Assembly: GCF_018224955.1 (NCBI RefSeq)
Contig: NZ_JAGTUU010000001.1
Location: 620,001-684,000 of the forward strand
DNA length: 64,000 nt
DNA from: Thetidibacter halocola
Lineage (GTDB): Bacteria > Pseudomonadota > Alphaproteobacteria > Rhodobacterales > Rhodobacteraceae
Direction: 5' to 3'
Part shown: one piece after another, positions 53,523 through 62,117 of the stretch
Layout of the letters: each line of letters opens with the position of its first letter
Numbering within the stretch: the stretch's first letter is position 1
Translations under genes and position numbers: made by a program
The notes under the pieces: generated by a model
The model's input: only the letters and a program-made list of their open reading frames with translations
What the model was told of the DNA's origin: nothing
Databases searched by the model: none

Positions 53523-53565
53523 GACCCCTCTCTATCTCAGGGTCGAAAAAGGGTCCAGATTGGGC

Positions 53566-53592
53566 TTGCACCCTCGGGATTTTGCGTCTAAT
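53566..53592 (+). promoter_or_regulatory. Candidate promoter of tRNA-Thr
   Basis: TTGCAC (53566-53571) and TCTAAT (53587-53592) are separated by 15 bp and lie 22 bp before the mature tRNA 5' end. Spacing is short, so the exact boxes may shift by one or two bases. Confidence 0.4.
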
Positions 53593-53614
53593 CACCCGCC
53601 ACATCGCGAGGCGG

Positions 53615-53689
<75 letters not shown>

Positions 53690-53757
53690 TAACAACTCCC
53701 TGAAAACAAATGAACCCCTTGCCATCTTAGGGTGATTTACGTTTTCCTTTACATATT

Positions 53758-53780
53758 CGCTTACAAAACCGCTTACAAAA
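53758..53780 (+). repeat. Tandem 11-bp direct repeat between tRNA and integrase
   Basis: CGCTTACAAAA occurs twice (53758-53768 and 53770-53780), 12 bp apart, in an AT-rich gap 69 bp after the tRNA end and just before the integrase start. The position and spacing resemble integrase arm-binding sites. Confidence 0.5.
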
Positions 53781-53790
53781 TGGTGCGAGT

Positions 53791-55368
53791 ATGGCTGGCA
53801 AGGTCCGGTATCTGCAATGCCTCGACGGACGCTACTACACGCGGATCGTCATCCCGGTGGAGCTGCGAAAATAGTTCGACGGCAAGGCCGAACTGCGTCA
53901 ACCATTGGGCGCTGATCGCGTCGTTGCGATCAGCAAGCACCGTGTTGTCTTGGCCGAGCTAACGCATAAAATCACGCTCGCAGAGCGCCGCCTCGCTGTG
54001 GAGAAGGACATCCCACAACCTGCCGGTCGCTACCCCCTGACCGAGCAGCAGATCGCCTGGCGCAGCTACGAAGATCGGCTCGCGCAGGACGCCGACGGCC
54101 GCAAACAGCACCGCGCCTATGCACGCCTGACTATCGACGACGGCTAGGTCGCCCTGTTGCGCGCCGGAGTGGCAGGCGCAGCGTCCGACGCCGAGCTGCA
54201 TGACTTGGTCGGGCACCGGATCGAGCACTTCAGGACAATCGGCAACACCACCGTGCACGAGGGCACCCAGGAATGGCGTAGCTTGGCCATGGCGCTCTGT
54301 GTCTCGGAATACGAAGCGCTGGCCCGAGTTATCGAGCGCGACGAGGGCATATTTTCAGGCATGCCTGAGCATAGGCTGCTCAAAGACGCCACGCCGACCG
54401 AAGACGAGCTGCCGCCGGTATCGCTCCGGGGTCTGTTCCGCGACTACCTTGCCTCCCGGCACGCCCTTGGCAAAGGTTACGAGGCCGGCAAACGATGGGA
54501 ACCCGTAATCGAGAACCTGCGCACGTTTGTGGGCCATGACGATGCGCGCAAGATTACCAAGGCCGAGTTGCGGGACTGGCGTGACGCGCTCTTGAAGTCC
54601 CGCTCGGCACGCACTGTTTCAAATACCTACCTTGCATCCGTGCGCACAATCTACAACTGGACGATCCGCGAGGATCGACTGACTGAGAACCCGGCCGAGA
54701 ACGTCCGGCAGGAGCGCGAGAAGCAAGTGCGCATCAGGCCCAAGGGCTACAGCGACGAAGAAGCCCTGCGCATCCTCAAGGCGAGCACCGCCTATGCTCC
54801 CGCACCGTTCATGGGCGGCAATATGCGCGAGTTCCCTGAGACCACGGCGGCAAAGCGGTGGCTGCCACTGCTCTGCGCCATGACCGGCGCGCGGGTTGCA
54901 GAGATGGCGCAGCTTCGCAAGCAGGACATTCGCCTCGAGGATAGCCGCTATGTCCTACGGATCTCGCCCGAAGCTGGCACGGTCAAGACCGGCCAGTTCC
55001 GCGACGTGCCGCTACACAGGCAGATTGTCGAGTTGGGCTTCATCGATTTCGTCGCGTCTTCAGCTGATGGTCCGCTGTTTTACCGAGCGCAGAACGCTAA
55101 GCAGAGCCTGCACGCGGCACGCACGGTCTCAGACCGCGTCGCCAAGTGGCTAAAGGCGCAGAAGCTGGTGCCTGAGGGCGTCAGCCCCAACCACGGCTGG
55201 CGCCACCGTTTCCGGACCCAGGCGGGCGAGACCGACGTATCCGACAGGATCGCCGACGCGATCTGTGGCCATGCCGGAAAAACTGCCGGCGACGATTATG
55301 GCGACGTGACCATCACGGCGAAATCGCGGCTGATCGATCAGTTGTCATCCTACAAAATAGGCGATTGA
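53791..55368 (+). pseudogene. Tyrosine integrase (DUF6538-type N-terminus) with two in-frame TAG codons
   Basis: One frame of 525 codons from MAGKVRYLQCLDGRYYTR to the end, interrupted at codon 28 (53872) and codon 119 (54145), both TAG, with no frameshift. The N-terminal part is of the DUF6538 type. The catalytic domain is complete: Arg in MTGARVAEMAQL, Lys in GTVKTGQFRDVPL, HGWR box, GHAG and the Tyr in DDYGD. A shorter product could start within 54157-54300, lacking the arm-binding region but keeping core-binding and catalytic domains. It is adjacent to tRNA-Thr, so it was probably the integrase of an element inserted there. GC content and codon use are lower and less biased than neighbours. 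Confidence 0.8.
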
Positions 55369-55551
55369 CGTGGCACCAAAAAACTCCTCTCGTTGCGCTC
55401 AAAAGCAGGACTATCGACTGCCTGTCGTTTTTCGGCACGCCCGCGATCACAGAACTTACAACACTGTTCAAGACCAACCCGCCGCCGTCGCGAACTTGAA
55501 CTGACATTCCGTTTAACATGGCTGTTCAAGACTGCGCAGGCTGCACTAGTC

Positions 55552-55839
55552 ATGAACAACGCCGAGCATCCAAGTAACACTCTGATGTTAGACGATGAAC
55601 CCTATTCGCCACTACAGAACAACAGCGACGAAAACGAAAGCAATAACCTCACCAAAACTAAGAGACGGTTCGTGGGCTACGCCCGCGTGTCCACAAGGAG
55701 GCAGGAGCAGAAAGGCCTTAAGCGGCTACGGGAAGAGAAGGGTATGGGAGCGACCGAGATCGCCCGTCGGTTGGGTATAGCGCGGACGTCTGTCTACAGG
55801 GTCCTCGAAGGAGAGCAGGATGCCTCAGCCGCTCACTAA
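55552..55839 (+). pseudogene. Internally deleted serine resolvase (residual helix-turn-helix)
   Basis: A 95-residue frame. After a 37-residue Asn/Glu-rich leader it contains RFVGYARVSTRRQEQ, the very start of a Tn3-type resolvase with the catalytic Ser, and then jumps directly to KGLKRLREEKGMGATEIARRLGIARTSVYRVLEG, the C-terminal DNA-binding helix-turn-helix. About 120 residues of catalytic domain are missing, but the frame is preserved. It could be a dead resolvase or a small DNA-binding protein. It overlaps the following gene by 20 bp and may be cotranslated with it. Confidence 0.7.
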
Positions 55840-56269
55840 GTTCGACCCACAGTTCTCAAAGTCAGGAAAAGGACTGTCATTTGGCCACATGGGCGCAACC
55901 AAAGGCATGGTGGCACACAAGACTTTTCACTGTCAGCATCAGCACTTTGGCAGCTTGGCAATGGAAGTCATTGCGAAGTGGTCATTCGCCGAAAACCAAC
56001 TGCTCATGACTGTTTCTCGATTTGTCGGCGGCCCCGAGCATGAAGTCTACCTCGGCTTCTCAGCGCTTCGAGCAAAGACATCGAAACTCGAAGTCTTCAG
56101 AACCATTTCAGAGCTGCTGATTGACCCCACCGTTCGGAGCCTTGTTGCGAGAGTCCTTCGCTTCTACGCGTCCTGTCAGAAGCGCCGCGATGCCGTAGCG
56201 CATCATGCCTGGGGCTTCCTTCCTGACAGAGATGACGTTGCCCTGGCCTCGGCTTCGCGACGAGATTGA
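55820..56269 (+). CDS. Hypothetical protein with HEPN-like R-x4-H motif
   Basis: A 149-residue cytosolic, mostly helical protein with a strong ribosome site (GAAGGAGAGCAGG) overlapping the end of the resolvase remnant. Near the C-terminus KRRDAVAHHAWGF (R123, H128) resembles the RN/D-x4-H motif of HEPN-fold proteins, many of which are RNases or defence toxins; this is a motif-level suggestion only. The last ten residues may be out of frame relative to an ancestral tail: another frame here encodes PRLRDEIELYLSED, matching the end of the small gene at 63.1-63.4 kb. Codon bias is weak, as expected for recently acquired DNA. Confidence 0.55.
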   Translation: MPQPLTKFDPQFSKSGKGLSFGHMGATKGMVAHKTFHCQHQHFGSLAMEVIAKWSFAENQLLMTVSRFVGGPEHEVYLGFSALRAKTSKLEVFRTISELLIDPTVRSLVARVLRFYASCQKRRDAVAHHAWGFLPDRDDVALASASRRD

Positions 56270-56303
56270 ACTGTATCTCTCGGAGGACTGAGGCGGGTCC
56301 TCT
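56241..56303 (+). repeat. Direct repeat, left copy, flanking the amide-uptake cluster
   Basis: A 63-bp segment around GTATCTCTCGGAGGACTGAGGCG that recurs at 63351-63413; by my alignment 53 of 63 positions agree. The following gap to urtA (56304-56560) holds no gene, only an AT-rich stretch (GATTAATTATGCAT) that may contain the urtA promoter. Confidence 0.6.
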
Positions 56304-56560
56304 AAGCTGATTGCCTGTTGTGGTTGGTTGGCCTGTGCTCGAGTCGCTACGCTCGTCCTGTTGTTCGGCGTGCGTAGCTGCCCTTAAGTCAATCCCGCCG
56401 AAAATACTGGCAGACCCTTGTTGAGCAGATGATTAATTATGCATCTCACCGACTCATCCAAAAAGATTGCGATAACAAAAACTTCCTCACTGGAAGGCGC
56501 GAGGCCACGGCCCTCTCTAACGGCCTGCATCACCATGATGCCCGTCAACAGGAGAGCAAC

Positions 56561-57811
56561 ATGAAACGGCGTAGTTTCGTAAAAGGGCTGATCACGGCAA
56601 GCGCCGGGTCGGTCATCGCGTCCCCCTGGGTCGCCCGCAAGGCCTTTGCCGCGGCGCACTCGGATACCGTGAAACTGGGGTGCCTCTTTTCGTCTTCCGG
56701 CACGATGGCCAACATCGAGGGCCGTCTGAACTACGTGGCCCGCATGGCCGCCGAAGAGCTCAACGCCAAGGGCGGCGTTCTGGGCAAGATGGTCGAGGTC
56801 GTCACCACCGACCCCGGTTCCGACTGGCCGCTCTACGCCCAGCTGGGCCGCCAGCTGATCCAGCAGGAAGGCGTCGCCGCCACCTTCGGCTGCTGGACCT
56901 CGGTCAGCCGCAAGTCCGTCCTGCCCGTGGTCGAGCAGAACGACGCGCTGCTGTATTACCCGCTGCATTTCGAGGGTGAAGAGAACTCCAAGAACGTTGT
57001 CTACCTGAACTCGCCGCCGTCCTCGTCGGTTCTGCCGGCCGTCGAATACTTGATGAGCGAAGAGGGCGGTTCGGCCAAGCGCTTCTTCATGCTGGGTTCG
57101 GACTATGTCTGGCCGCGCACGATCAACCAGCAGCTCAAGGGCTACTGGGCGTCCAAGGGCATCGAGGCAGACGCTTGGCGCGAGGAATATGTGCCCGTGG
57201 GCCACTCGAACTTCCAGACGCTGATCAACGAGATCCGCGCCTTCGCCGACCAGCCGGGCGGTCAGCCCGTGGTCATCCTGACGGTCGTCGGCAACTCGAT
57301 CCCCGACTTCTTCCGCGAATACGTCAACCAGGGCATCAGCGCCTTTGACGTGCCGGTTCTGGGTCTCGACGCGCTCGAGGCGGATTTCGAGGGTCTCGAC
57401 ACGACCGCATTGGTCGGCCACCTGAACTGCTGGGCCTATCTGCAGAACGCGCCAGGCGCGCGGAATCAGGAATTCCTGTCGGCCTGGGCGAACTACGTCA
57501 ACGCCAACGGCGTGCCCTACCGCCCGGACGTCGCCATCGACCCGATGGTATCGACCTATGACGGCGTGCACCTGTGGGCGCTGGCGGCGGAAAAGGCCGG
57601 GTCCTTCGATGTGCCTGCCGTGCGCGAGGCTTCGGCCGGCCTGACCTTTGCCTGCCCGTCGGGCTACGAGATCTCGATGACCGCCGAGAACACCTATGTG
57701 AAGCGCGGCGTCTTCATCGGGTCGCTGAACGAAAGCCAGGGCTTCGACATCCTGTGGCAGTCGCCCGACACGCCCGATCCGGTGCCCTTCAGCCCTTACA
57801 TGAACGCGTAA
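56561..57811 (+). CDS. urtA: Urea/short-chain amide ABC transporter substrate-binding protein (UrtA/FmdD type)
   Basis: A 416-residue binding protein exported by Tat: MKRRSFVKGL followed by a hydrophobic stretch and a cleavage region at RKAFAAAHS. The mature chain starts VKLGCLFSSSGTMANIEG. It has the UrtA-like DPGSDWPLYAQLGRQLIQQEGV and YYPLHFEGEE motifs. The ribosome site is AGGAGAG. With no urease in the window but an acetamidase/formamidase at the operon end, the ligand may be formamide or acetamide rather than urea, as in the Fmd system of Methylophilus. First gene of a six-gene operon. Confidence 0.85.
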   Translation: MKRRSFVKGLITASAGSVIASPWVARKAFAAAHSDTVKLGCLFSSSGTMANIEGRLNYVARMAAEELNAKGGVLGKMVEVVTTDPGSDWPLYAQLGRQLIQQEGVAATFGCWTSVSRKSVLPVVEQNDALLYYPLHFEGEENSKNVVYLNSPPSSSVLPAVEYLMSEEGGSAKRFFMLGSDYVWPRTINQQLKGYWASKGIEADAWREEYVPVGHSNFQTLINEIRAFADQPGGQPVVILTVVGNSIPDFFREYVNQGISAFDVPVLGLDALEADFEGLDTTALVGHLNCWAYLQNAPGARNQEFLSAWANYVNANGVPYRPDVAIDPMVSTYDGVHLWALAAEKAGSFDVPAVREASAGLTFACPSGYEISMTAENTYVKRGVFIGSLNESQGFDILWQSPDTPDPVPFSPYMNA

Positions 57812-57879
57812 GCGTGTCTTTGGCGCGGTCCCCCATGGCGGGGTCCGCGCCATCCTTCCGAACGCAACCGGAGCAGGTC

Positions 57880-59505
57880 ATGCCTTTCCGCTTCCTTCGT
57901 CTGCAGGGCTTCCTTGCCGCCGCAATCCTGCTGTTGGCGACGCTGGTTGCGCTGCCCGCCGCCGCGCAGGACCGTGCCGACATCGTGGCCGAGATCTGCT
58001 CGGGCGACTTCGCCGCCCAGCAATCGGCGCTGAGCCGGCTCGCCGGGGCCGGGGTCGAGGCCGGGTCCGAAGGCGCGCTCTGGGCGCGCCGGATCGTCGA
58101 GGCCTTCGAGGGACGCAGCCTGCGCTGTGGCGACGGGCTGGCGGTGATCGATACGCCCGATGGCCCACTGCGCGCCAGCACGCTGGAGCCTGCCGAGGGC
58201 GTAGACACGTCCACCCTGTCGGCGCCCTCCGTCAACCTGCGCCTGCGTGCCGTCGCGGCCAGTGCCGGTGCCGTGCTGCGCCTGTTCACCGAGGAGAGCG
58301 TCGCCGCCCGGGCCGAGGCCGCCGCCTATGTCGACCGCCGCCGCGAGGCGCTGACCCCGGAAATCTTGGCCGCCGCCGTCGAGCGCGAGACCGACGCTGC
58401 CCTGCGCGACACGCTGTCGACGCTGCGCGCGAGCCTTTTGCTCGCCGATCCCGACCCGGTCAACCGTATCGCCGCCATCGAGGCCATCGCGCAGGACGCC
58501 ACACTGCGCAACCGCACCGCCATCGCCGAGGCGCTGGCGGGCGAGACCGACGCCGCCGTGCTGGCAGCCGGTGAAAAGGCGATGGCCGGCATCGACCGGA
58601 CGCTGGCGCTGGGCAAGGTGCTGGCCACGCTCTATAGTGGTGCCAGCTATGCCAGCGTTCTGTTCCTCGCCGCGTTGGGGCTTGCAATCATCTTTGGCCT
58701 GATGGGGGTCATCAACCTCGCCCAGGGCGAGCTCATCATGATCGGCGCCTATGCCGCCTGGTTTACGCAAGAGGCGATTCGCGCCGCGCTGCCGGGCCTG
58801 CTGGACTATTACCTGATCCTCGCCATCCCCGTGTCCTTCCTCGCCGCCGCGCTTGTAGGGCTGCTGATGGAGGTGCTGGTGATCCGCCGGCTTTACGACC
58901 GGCCGCTGATGACGCTGCTGGCGACCTGGGCAATCTCGTTGCTGCTCATCAACACCGTCCGCGTGACCGTCGGCTCGCAGAATCTGGAATTCTACCAGCC
59001 GGCCTATGTCTCGGGCGGCTTCCCCGTGCTTGGTGATTTCATCATGACTTCGAACCGGCTGTTCGCCATCGCGGTGGCGCTGTTCGCCTTCATCGCGGTC
59101 GTGATCCTGCTGCGCCGGTCGCTGTTCGGGATGAACGTGCGGGCGGTGACGCAGAACCGCGCAATGGCGGGGGCGGCAGGCATCGACACGCGCCGCACCG
59201 ACATGATGGCCTTTGCGCTGGGGTCGGGGCTGGCAGGCCTGGCCGGGTTGGCGCTGTCGCCACTCTACAACGTCAACCCGGGCATGGGCACGGGCTTCAT
59301 CGTCGACAGTTTCATGGTCGTCGTGCTTGGCGGGGTGGGCAGCCTGGTGGGCGCCATCGTAGCGGCCCTTGGCATCGGTCAGATCAATGTGGTGATCGAG
59401 CCGATCTATGGCGCCGTCGCCGCCAAGGTGCTGGTGCTGCTGCTGGTGATCGTCTTCATCCAATGGCGCCCCGAAGGCCTCTTTGCACCGAAAGGACGCC
59501 GCTGA
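57880..59505 (+). CDS. urtB: Urea/amide ABC transporter permease UrtB with N-terminal periplasmic domain
   Basis: A 541-residue permease. A signal sequence (LVALPAAAQD) is followed by an extracytoplasmic alpha-helical, HEAT-like region (about 35-250), then a LivH-type membrane domain of about eight helices with LGLAIIFGLMGVINLAQGELIMIGAY (about 265-290) and the late VVVLGGVGSLVGAIVAA. The large N-terminal extension is characteristic of UrtB and absent from LivH. The start follows GGAGCAGG. Its stop overlaps the urtC start by one base (TGATG). Confidence 0.9.
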   Translation: MPFRFLRLQGFLAAAILLLATLVALPAAAQDRADIVAEICSGDFAAQQSALSRLAGAGVEAGSEGALWARRIVEAFEGRSLRCGDGLAVIDTPDGPLRASTLEPAEGVDTSTLSAPSVNLRLRAVAASAGAVLRLFTEESVAARAEAAAYVDRRREALTPEILAAAVERETDAALRDTLSTLRASLLLADPDPVNRIAAIEAIAQDATLRNRTAIAEALAGETDAAVLAAGEKAMAGIDRTLALGKVLATLYSGASYASVLFLAALGLAIIFGLMGVINLAQGELIMIGAYAAWFTQEAIRAALPGLLDYYLILAIPVSFLAAALVGLLMEVLVIRRLYDRPLMTLLATWAISLLLINTVRVTVGSQNLEFYQPAYVSGGFPVLGDFIMTSNRLFAIAVALFAFIAVVILLRRSLFGMNVRAVTQNRAMAGAAGIDTRRTDMMAFALGSGLAGLAGLALSPLYNVNPGMGTGFIVDSFMVVVLGGVGSLVGAIVAALGIGQINVVIEPIYGAVAAKVLVLLLVIVFIQWRPEGLFAPKGRR

Positions 59506-60626
59506 TGGCAAAGATACAGTCCGACGCGCGGGTCGACCGCCCGCTGCTGTTTCGCATCGTCGCCATCTGCCTGCTGGCGCTGATCGTGGCCGTGCCCCTG
59601 CTGGGCGGCCCGCTGTCGGGCAGCGCGCTGGGCCTGACGCCCTACCTAGCCAACATCATCGGCCAGATCGCCACCTTTGCCCTGCTGGCGCTGGCGCTGG
59701 ACCTGATCTGGGGCTTCGGCGGCATCCTGTCTCTGGGACACGGCCTGTTCTTCGCGATGGGCGGCTATCTGATCGCCATGCACATGCTCAAGGCAGGCTA
59801 CGTCTACGGCGGCGTGACGCCCGACATCATGACCTTCATGGGCTGGACCGAGCTGCCCGCCTACTGGTTCGGGTTCGAGAGCTTTCCCTACGCCTTTGTC
59901 CTGATCCTGCTGGTGCCGGGGCTGGTCGCCTTCCTCTATGGCTGGATGTCGTTCCGCAGCCGGGTGTCTGGCGTCTATTTCGCGATCATCACGCAGGCGC
60001 TGACCTATGTCGCCATGCTGCTTATGTATCGCAACGACACCGGGTTCGGCGGTAACAACGGCATGACCGGTTTCAGCACGCTTCTGGGCGTGCCGGTGGG
60101 GGCGCCGGGCATGGTGACGGGCCTTGCCACCGCCTCGCTGGTGGTGCTGTTACTGGCCTTCCTCGCCTGCGGGGCGCTGATGCGCTCGCCCTTTGGGCGG
60201 TTGCTGATCGCGATCCGCGACGACGAGGCGCGGCTGCGGTTCCTGGGCTACGACACCCTCTGGCCGAAACTGGCTGCCTGGTGCCTGTCGGGCGTCCTCG
60301 CCGCCATTGCAGGTGCGCTTTACGTGCCGCAGGTGGGCATCATCAACCCGCGTCTTCTGGCGCCCGAGGTCTCCATCGAGATCGCGGTCTGGGTCGCGCT
60401 GGGTGGGCGCGGCGCACTGTCGGGCGCCGTAATCGGCGCCATCATCATCAGCGCGCTGAAGTTCTGGCTAACCGGCTTCGTCCCCGAAGCCTGGCCCTTC
60501 ATCCTTGCGGGTGTCGTGCTGGTGGTGGTGACCCTGCTGCCCAACGGCCTGCTCGACCTGAAGCCGCAGCGGCTGCTTGCGCCACTGCGCCGCAACCGAA
60601 AACCCGCCCCGGAGCCCGCAGAATGA
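59505..60626 (+). CDS. urtC: Urea/amide ABC transporter permease UrtC
   Basis: LivM-type permease of 373 residues and about nine helices. It shows ALALDLIWGFGGILSLGHGLFFAMGGY (about 60-86), SGVYFAIITQALTY and RDDEARLRFLGYD, the ATPase-contact loop. It overlaps urtB by 1 bp and urtD by 4 bp, so the permease and ATPase subunits are translationally coupled. Confidence 0.9.
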   Translation: MAKIQSDARVDRPLLFRIVAICLLALIVAVPLLGGPLSGSALGLTPYLANIIGQIATFALLALALDLIWGFGGILSLGHGLFFAMGGYLIAMHMLKAGYVYGGVTPDIMTFMGWTELPAYWFGFESFPYAFVLILLVPGLVAFLYGWMSFRSRVSGVYFAIITQALTYVAMLLMYRNDTGFGGNNGMTGFSTLLGVPVGAPGMVTGLATASLVVLLLAFLACGALMRSPFGRLLIAIRDDEARLRFLGYDTLWPKLAAWCLSGVLAAIAGALYVPQVGIINPRLLAPEVSIEIAVWVALGGRGALSGAVIGAIIISALKFWLTGFVPEAWPFILAGVVLVVVTLLPNGLLDLKPQRLLAPLRRNRKPAPEPAE

Positions 60627-61393
60627 ATGCTGTCACCATGACCGCCCCCGGCGCGCAGGCGATCCAGATCGACGGGCTGCGTGTGTCGTTCGGCGATTTC
60701 GTCGCCATCCCGCAGCTGACCTTCATCGCGCGCTACGGCGAGGTGCATGGCGTGATCGGCCCGAATGGCGCGGGCAAGACCACCATGCTGGACGTCATCA
60801 CCGGCAAGACGCGCCCCAAGGCCGGCACAGTGCGGCTGGACGGCAAGGTCGACCTGCTGGGTATGGACGAACCGGCGATCGCCTTGGCAGGCGTCGGGCG
60901 CAAGTTCCAGAAACCTTCGGTCTTCGAGGCTCTAAGCGTGCGCGAGAACCTCGAAACCGCGTTGCGTCTGAAACCCCGGTCGATCCTGGCCGAGATCCGC
61001 AGCTGGGCCGATCCGCGCCGCGGCACCCGCGTGGCCGAGGTGCTGGAGGAAATCGGGCTGAGCGACCTCGCCGACACGCCTGCCGGGATTCTCGCCCATG
61101 GGCAGAAACAGTGGCTGGAAATCGGCATGCTGCTGATGCAGCGGCCCAAGCTGCTGATGCTGGATGAACCCGTCGCCGGCATGACCGAAGAGGAAACCCG
61201 CCACACCGCCGACCTCGTGCGCCGCCTGCGCTCGCCGGAACGCGCGGTGCTGGTGATCGAGCACGACATGGCCTTCGTCGAGGAAATCGCCGACCGCGTG
61301 ACCGTGCTGCACGAGGGCAACCCGATCTTCGAGGGCCGCATGGCCGACGCGCGCCAAGACCCGCTGGTGCGCCAGGTCTATCTGGGACGATAG
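60623..61393 (+). CDS. urtD: Urea/amide ABC transporter ATPase UrtD
   Basis: ATPase of 256 residues (LivG-like) with Walker A GPNGAGKTT (about 46-54) and Walker B LLMLDEPVAGM (about 172). The signature is degenerate: ILAHGQKQWLEIG instead of LSGGQ, a known feature of UrtD. ATG 60623 overlaps the urtC stop by 4 bp. The gene ends in TAG. Confidence 0.9.
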   Translation: MNAVTMTAPGAQAIQIDGLRVSFGDFVAIPQLTFIARYGEVHGVIGPNGAGKTTMLDVITGKTRPKAGTVRLDGKVDLLGMDEPAIALAGVGRKFQKPSVFEALSVRENLETALRLKPRSILAEIRSWADPRRGTRVAEVLEEIGLSDLADTPAGILAHGQKQWLEIGMLLMQRPKLLMLDEPVAGMTEEETRHTADLVRRLRSPERAVLVIEHDMAFVEEIADRVTVLHEGNPIFEGRMADARQDPLVRQVYLGR

Positions 61394-61396
61394 GAC

Positions 61397-62092
61397 ATGC
61401 TTCTGACCATATCCAATCTTTCGCAACACTACGGCTCGGCCCGGGCGCTGGATGGCGTGGGCTTTTCCGTTGACAAGGACAGCTGCACCGCCGTTCTGGG
61501 CCGCAACGGCGCGGGCAAGACGACGCTCTTGCAGACGCTGATGGGGCTTATGCCCGCCACCGGCGGGCGGATCGAACTGGACGGCGCCGACATCACCACC
61601 GCGCCGCCGCACCGTCGCGCCCGCGGCGGCCTTGGCTATGTTCCGCAGGGGCGCGAGATCTTTTCCGATCTCAGCGTCGGCCAGAACATCGAGATCGTGC
61701 TGCGCAACCATCGCGTGTCCGAACCCGACGCCCTCCGCGACGAGATCGTTACGCTTTTCCCGGTGCTGGGCGAGATGTGGCACCGCCGCGGCGGCGACCT
61801 GTCGGGCGGCCAGCAGCAGCAACTGGCCATCGGCCGGGCGCTGGCCTCGCGGCCGAAAATGCTGATCCTCGACGAGCCGACCGAGGGCATCCAGCCCTCC
61901 ATCGTGCAGGCGATCGAGGACGCGATCCGCGACCTCAAGGGGCGCATGGCGATCCTGCTGGTCGAGCAATACTACGATTTCGCGCGCTCCGTCGCCGACG
62001 CCTATGTCGTGCTGGACCGCGGGCGCGTGGTCAAATCCGGCAAGGGCGCCGACATGGAACGCGACGGCGTCGCCGACCTTCTCACAGTCTGA
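61397..62092 (+). CDS. urtE: Urea/amide ABC transporter ATPase UrtE
   Basis: LivF-like ATPase of 231 residues: Walker A GRNGAGKTT (about 35-43), canonical signature LSGGQQQQ (about 135), Walker B MLILDEPTEGIQPSI (about 154-168), and the UrtE-type EQYYDFARSVADAY. It starts 3 nt after urtD. With UrtD it gives the usual asymmetric pair of ATPases. Confidence 0.92.
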   Translation: MLLTISNLSQHYGSARALDGVGFSVDKDSCTAVLGRNGAGKTTLLQTLMGLMPATGGRIELDGADITTAPPHRRARGGLGYVPQGREIFSDLSVGQNIEIVLRNHRVSEPDALRDEIVTLFPVLGEMWHRRGGDLSGGQQQQLAIGRALASRPKMLILDEPTEGIQPSIVQAIEDAIRDLKGRMAILLVEQYYDFARSVADAYVVLDRGRVVKSGKGADMERDGVADLLTV

Positions 62093-62117
62093 CAACCAAC
62101 AAGAGCGAGGGTAAGAC

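Noticed and set aside
56408-56423. Possible sigma-54 promoter (TGGCAG...TTGTT) upstream of urtA
   Set aside because: The spacing between the two elements is one base short and the GC of the -12 box is replaced by TT, so it does not meet the consensus.
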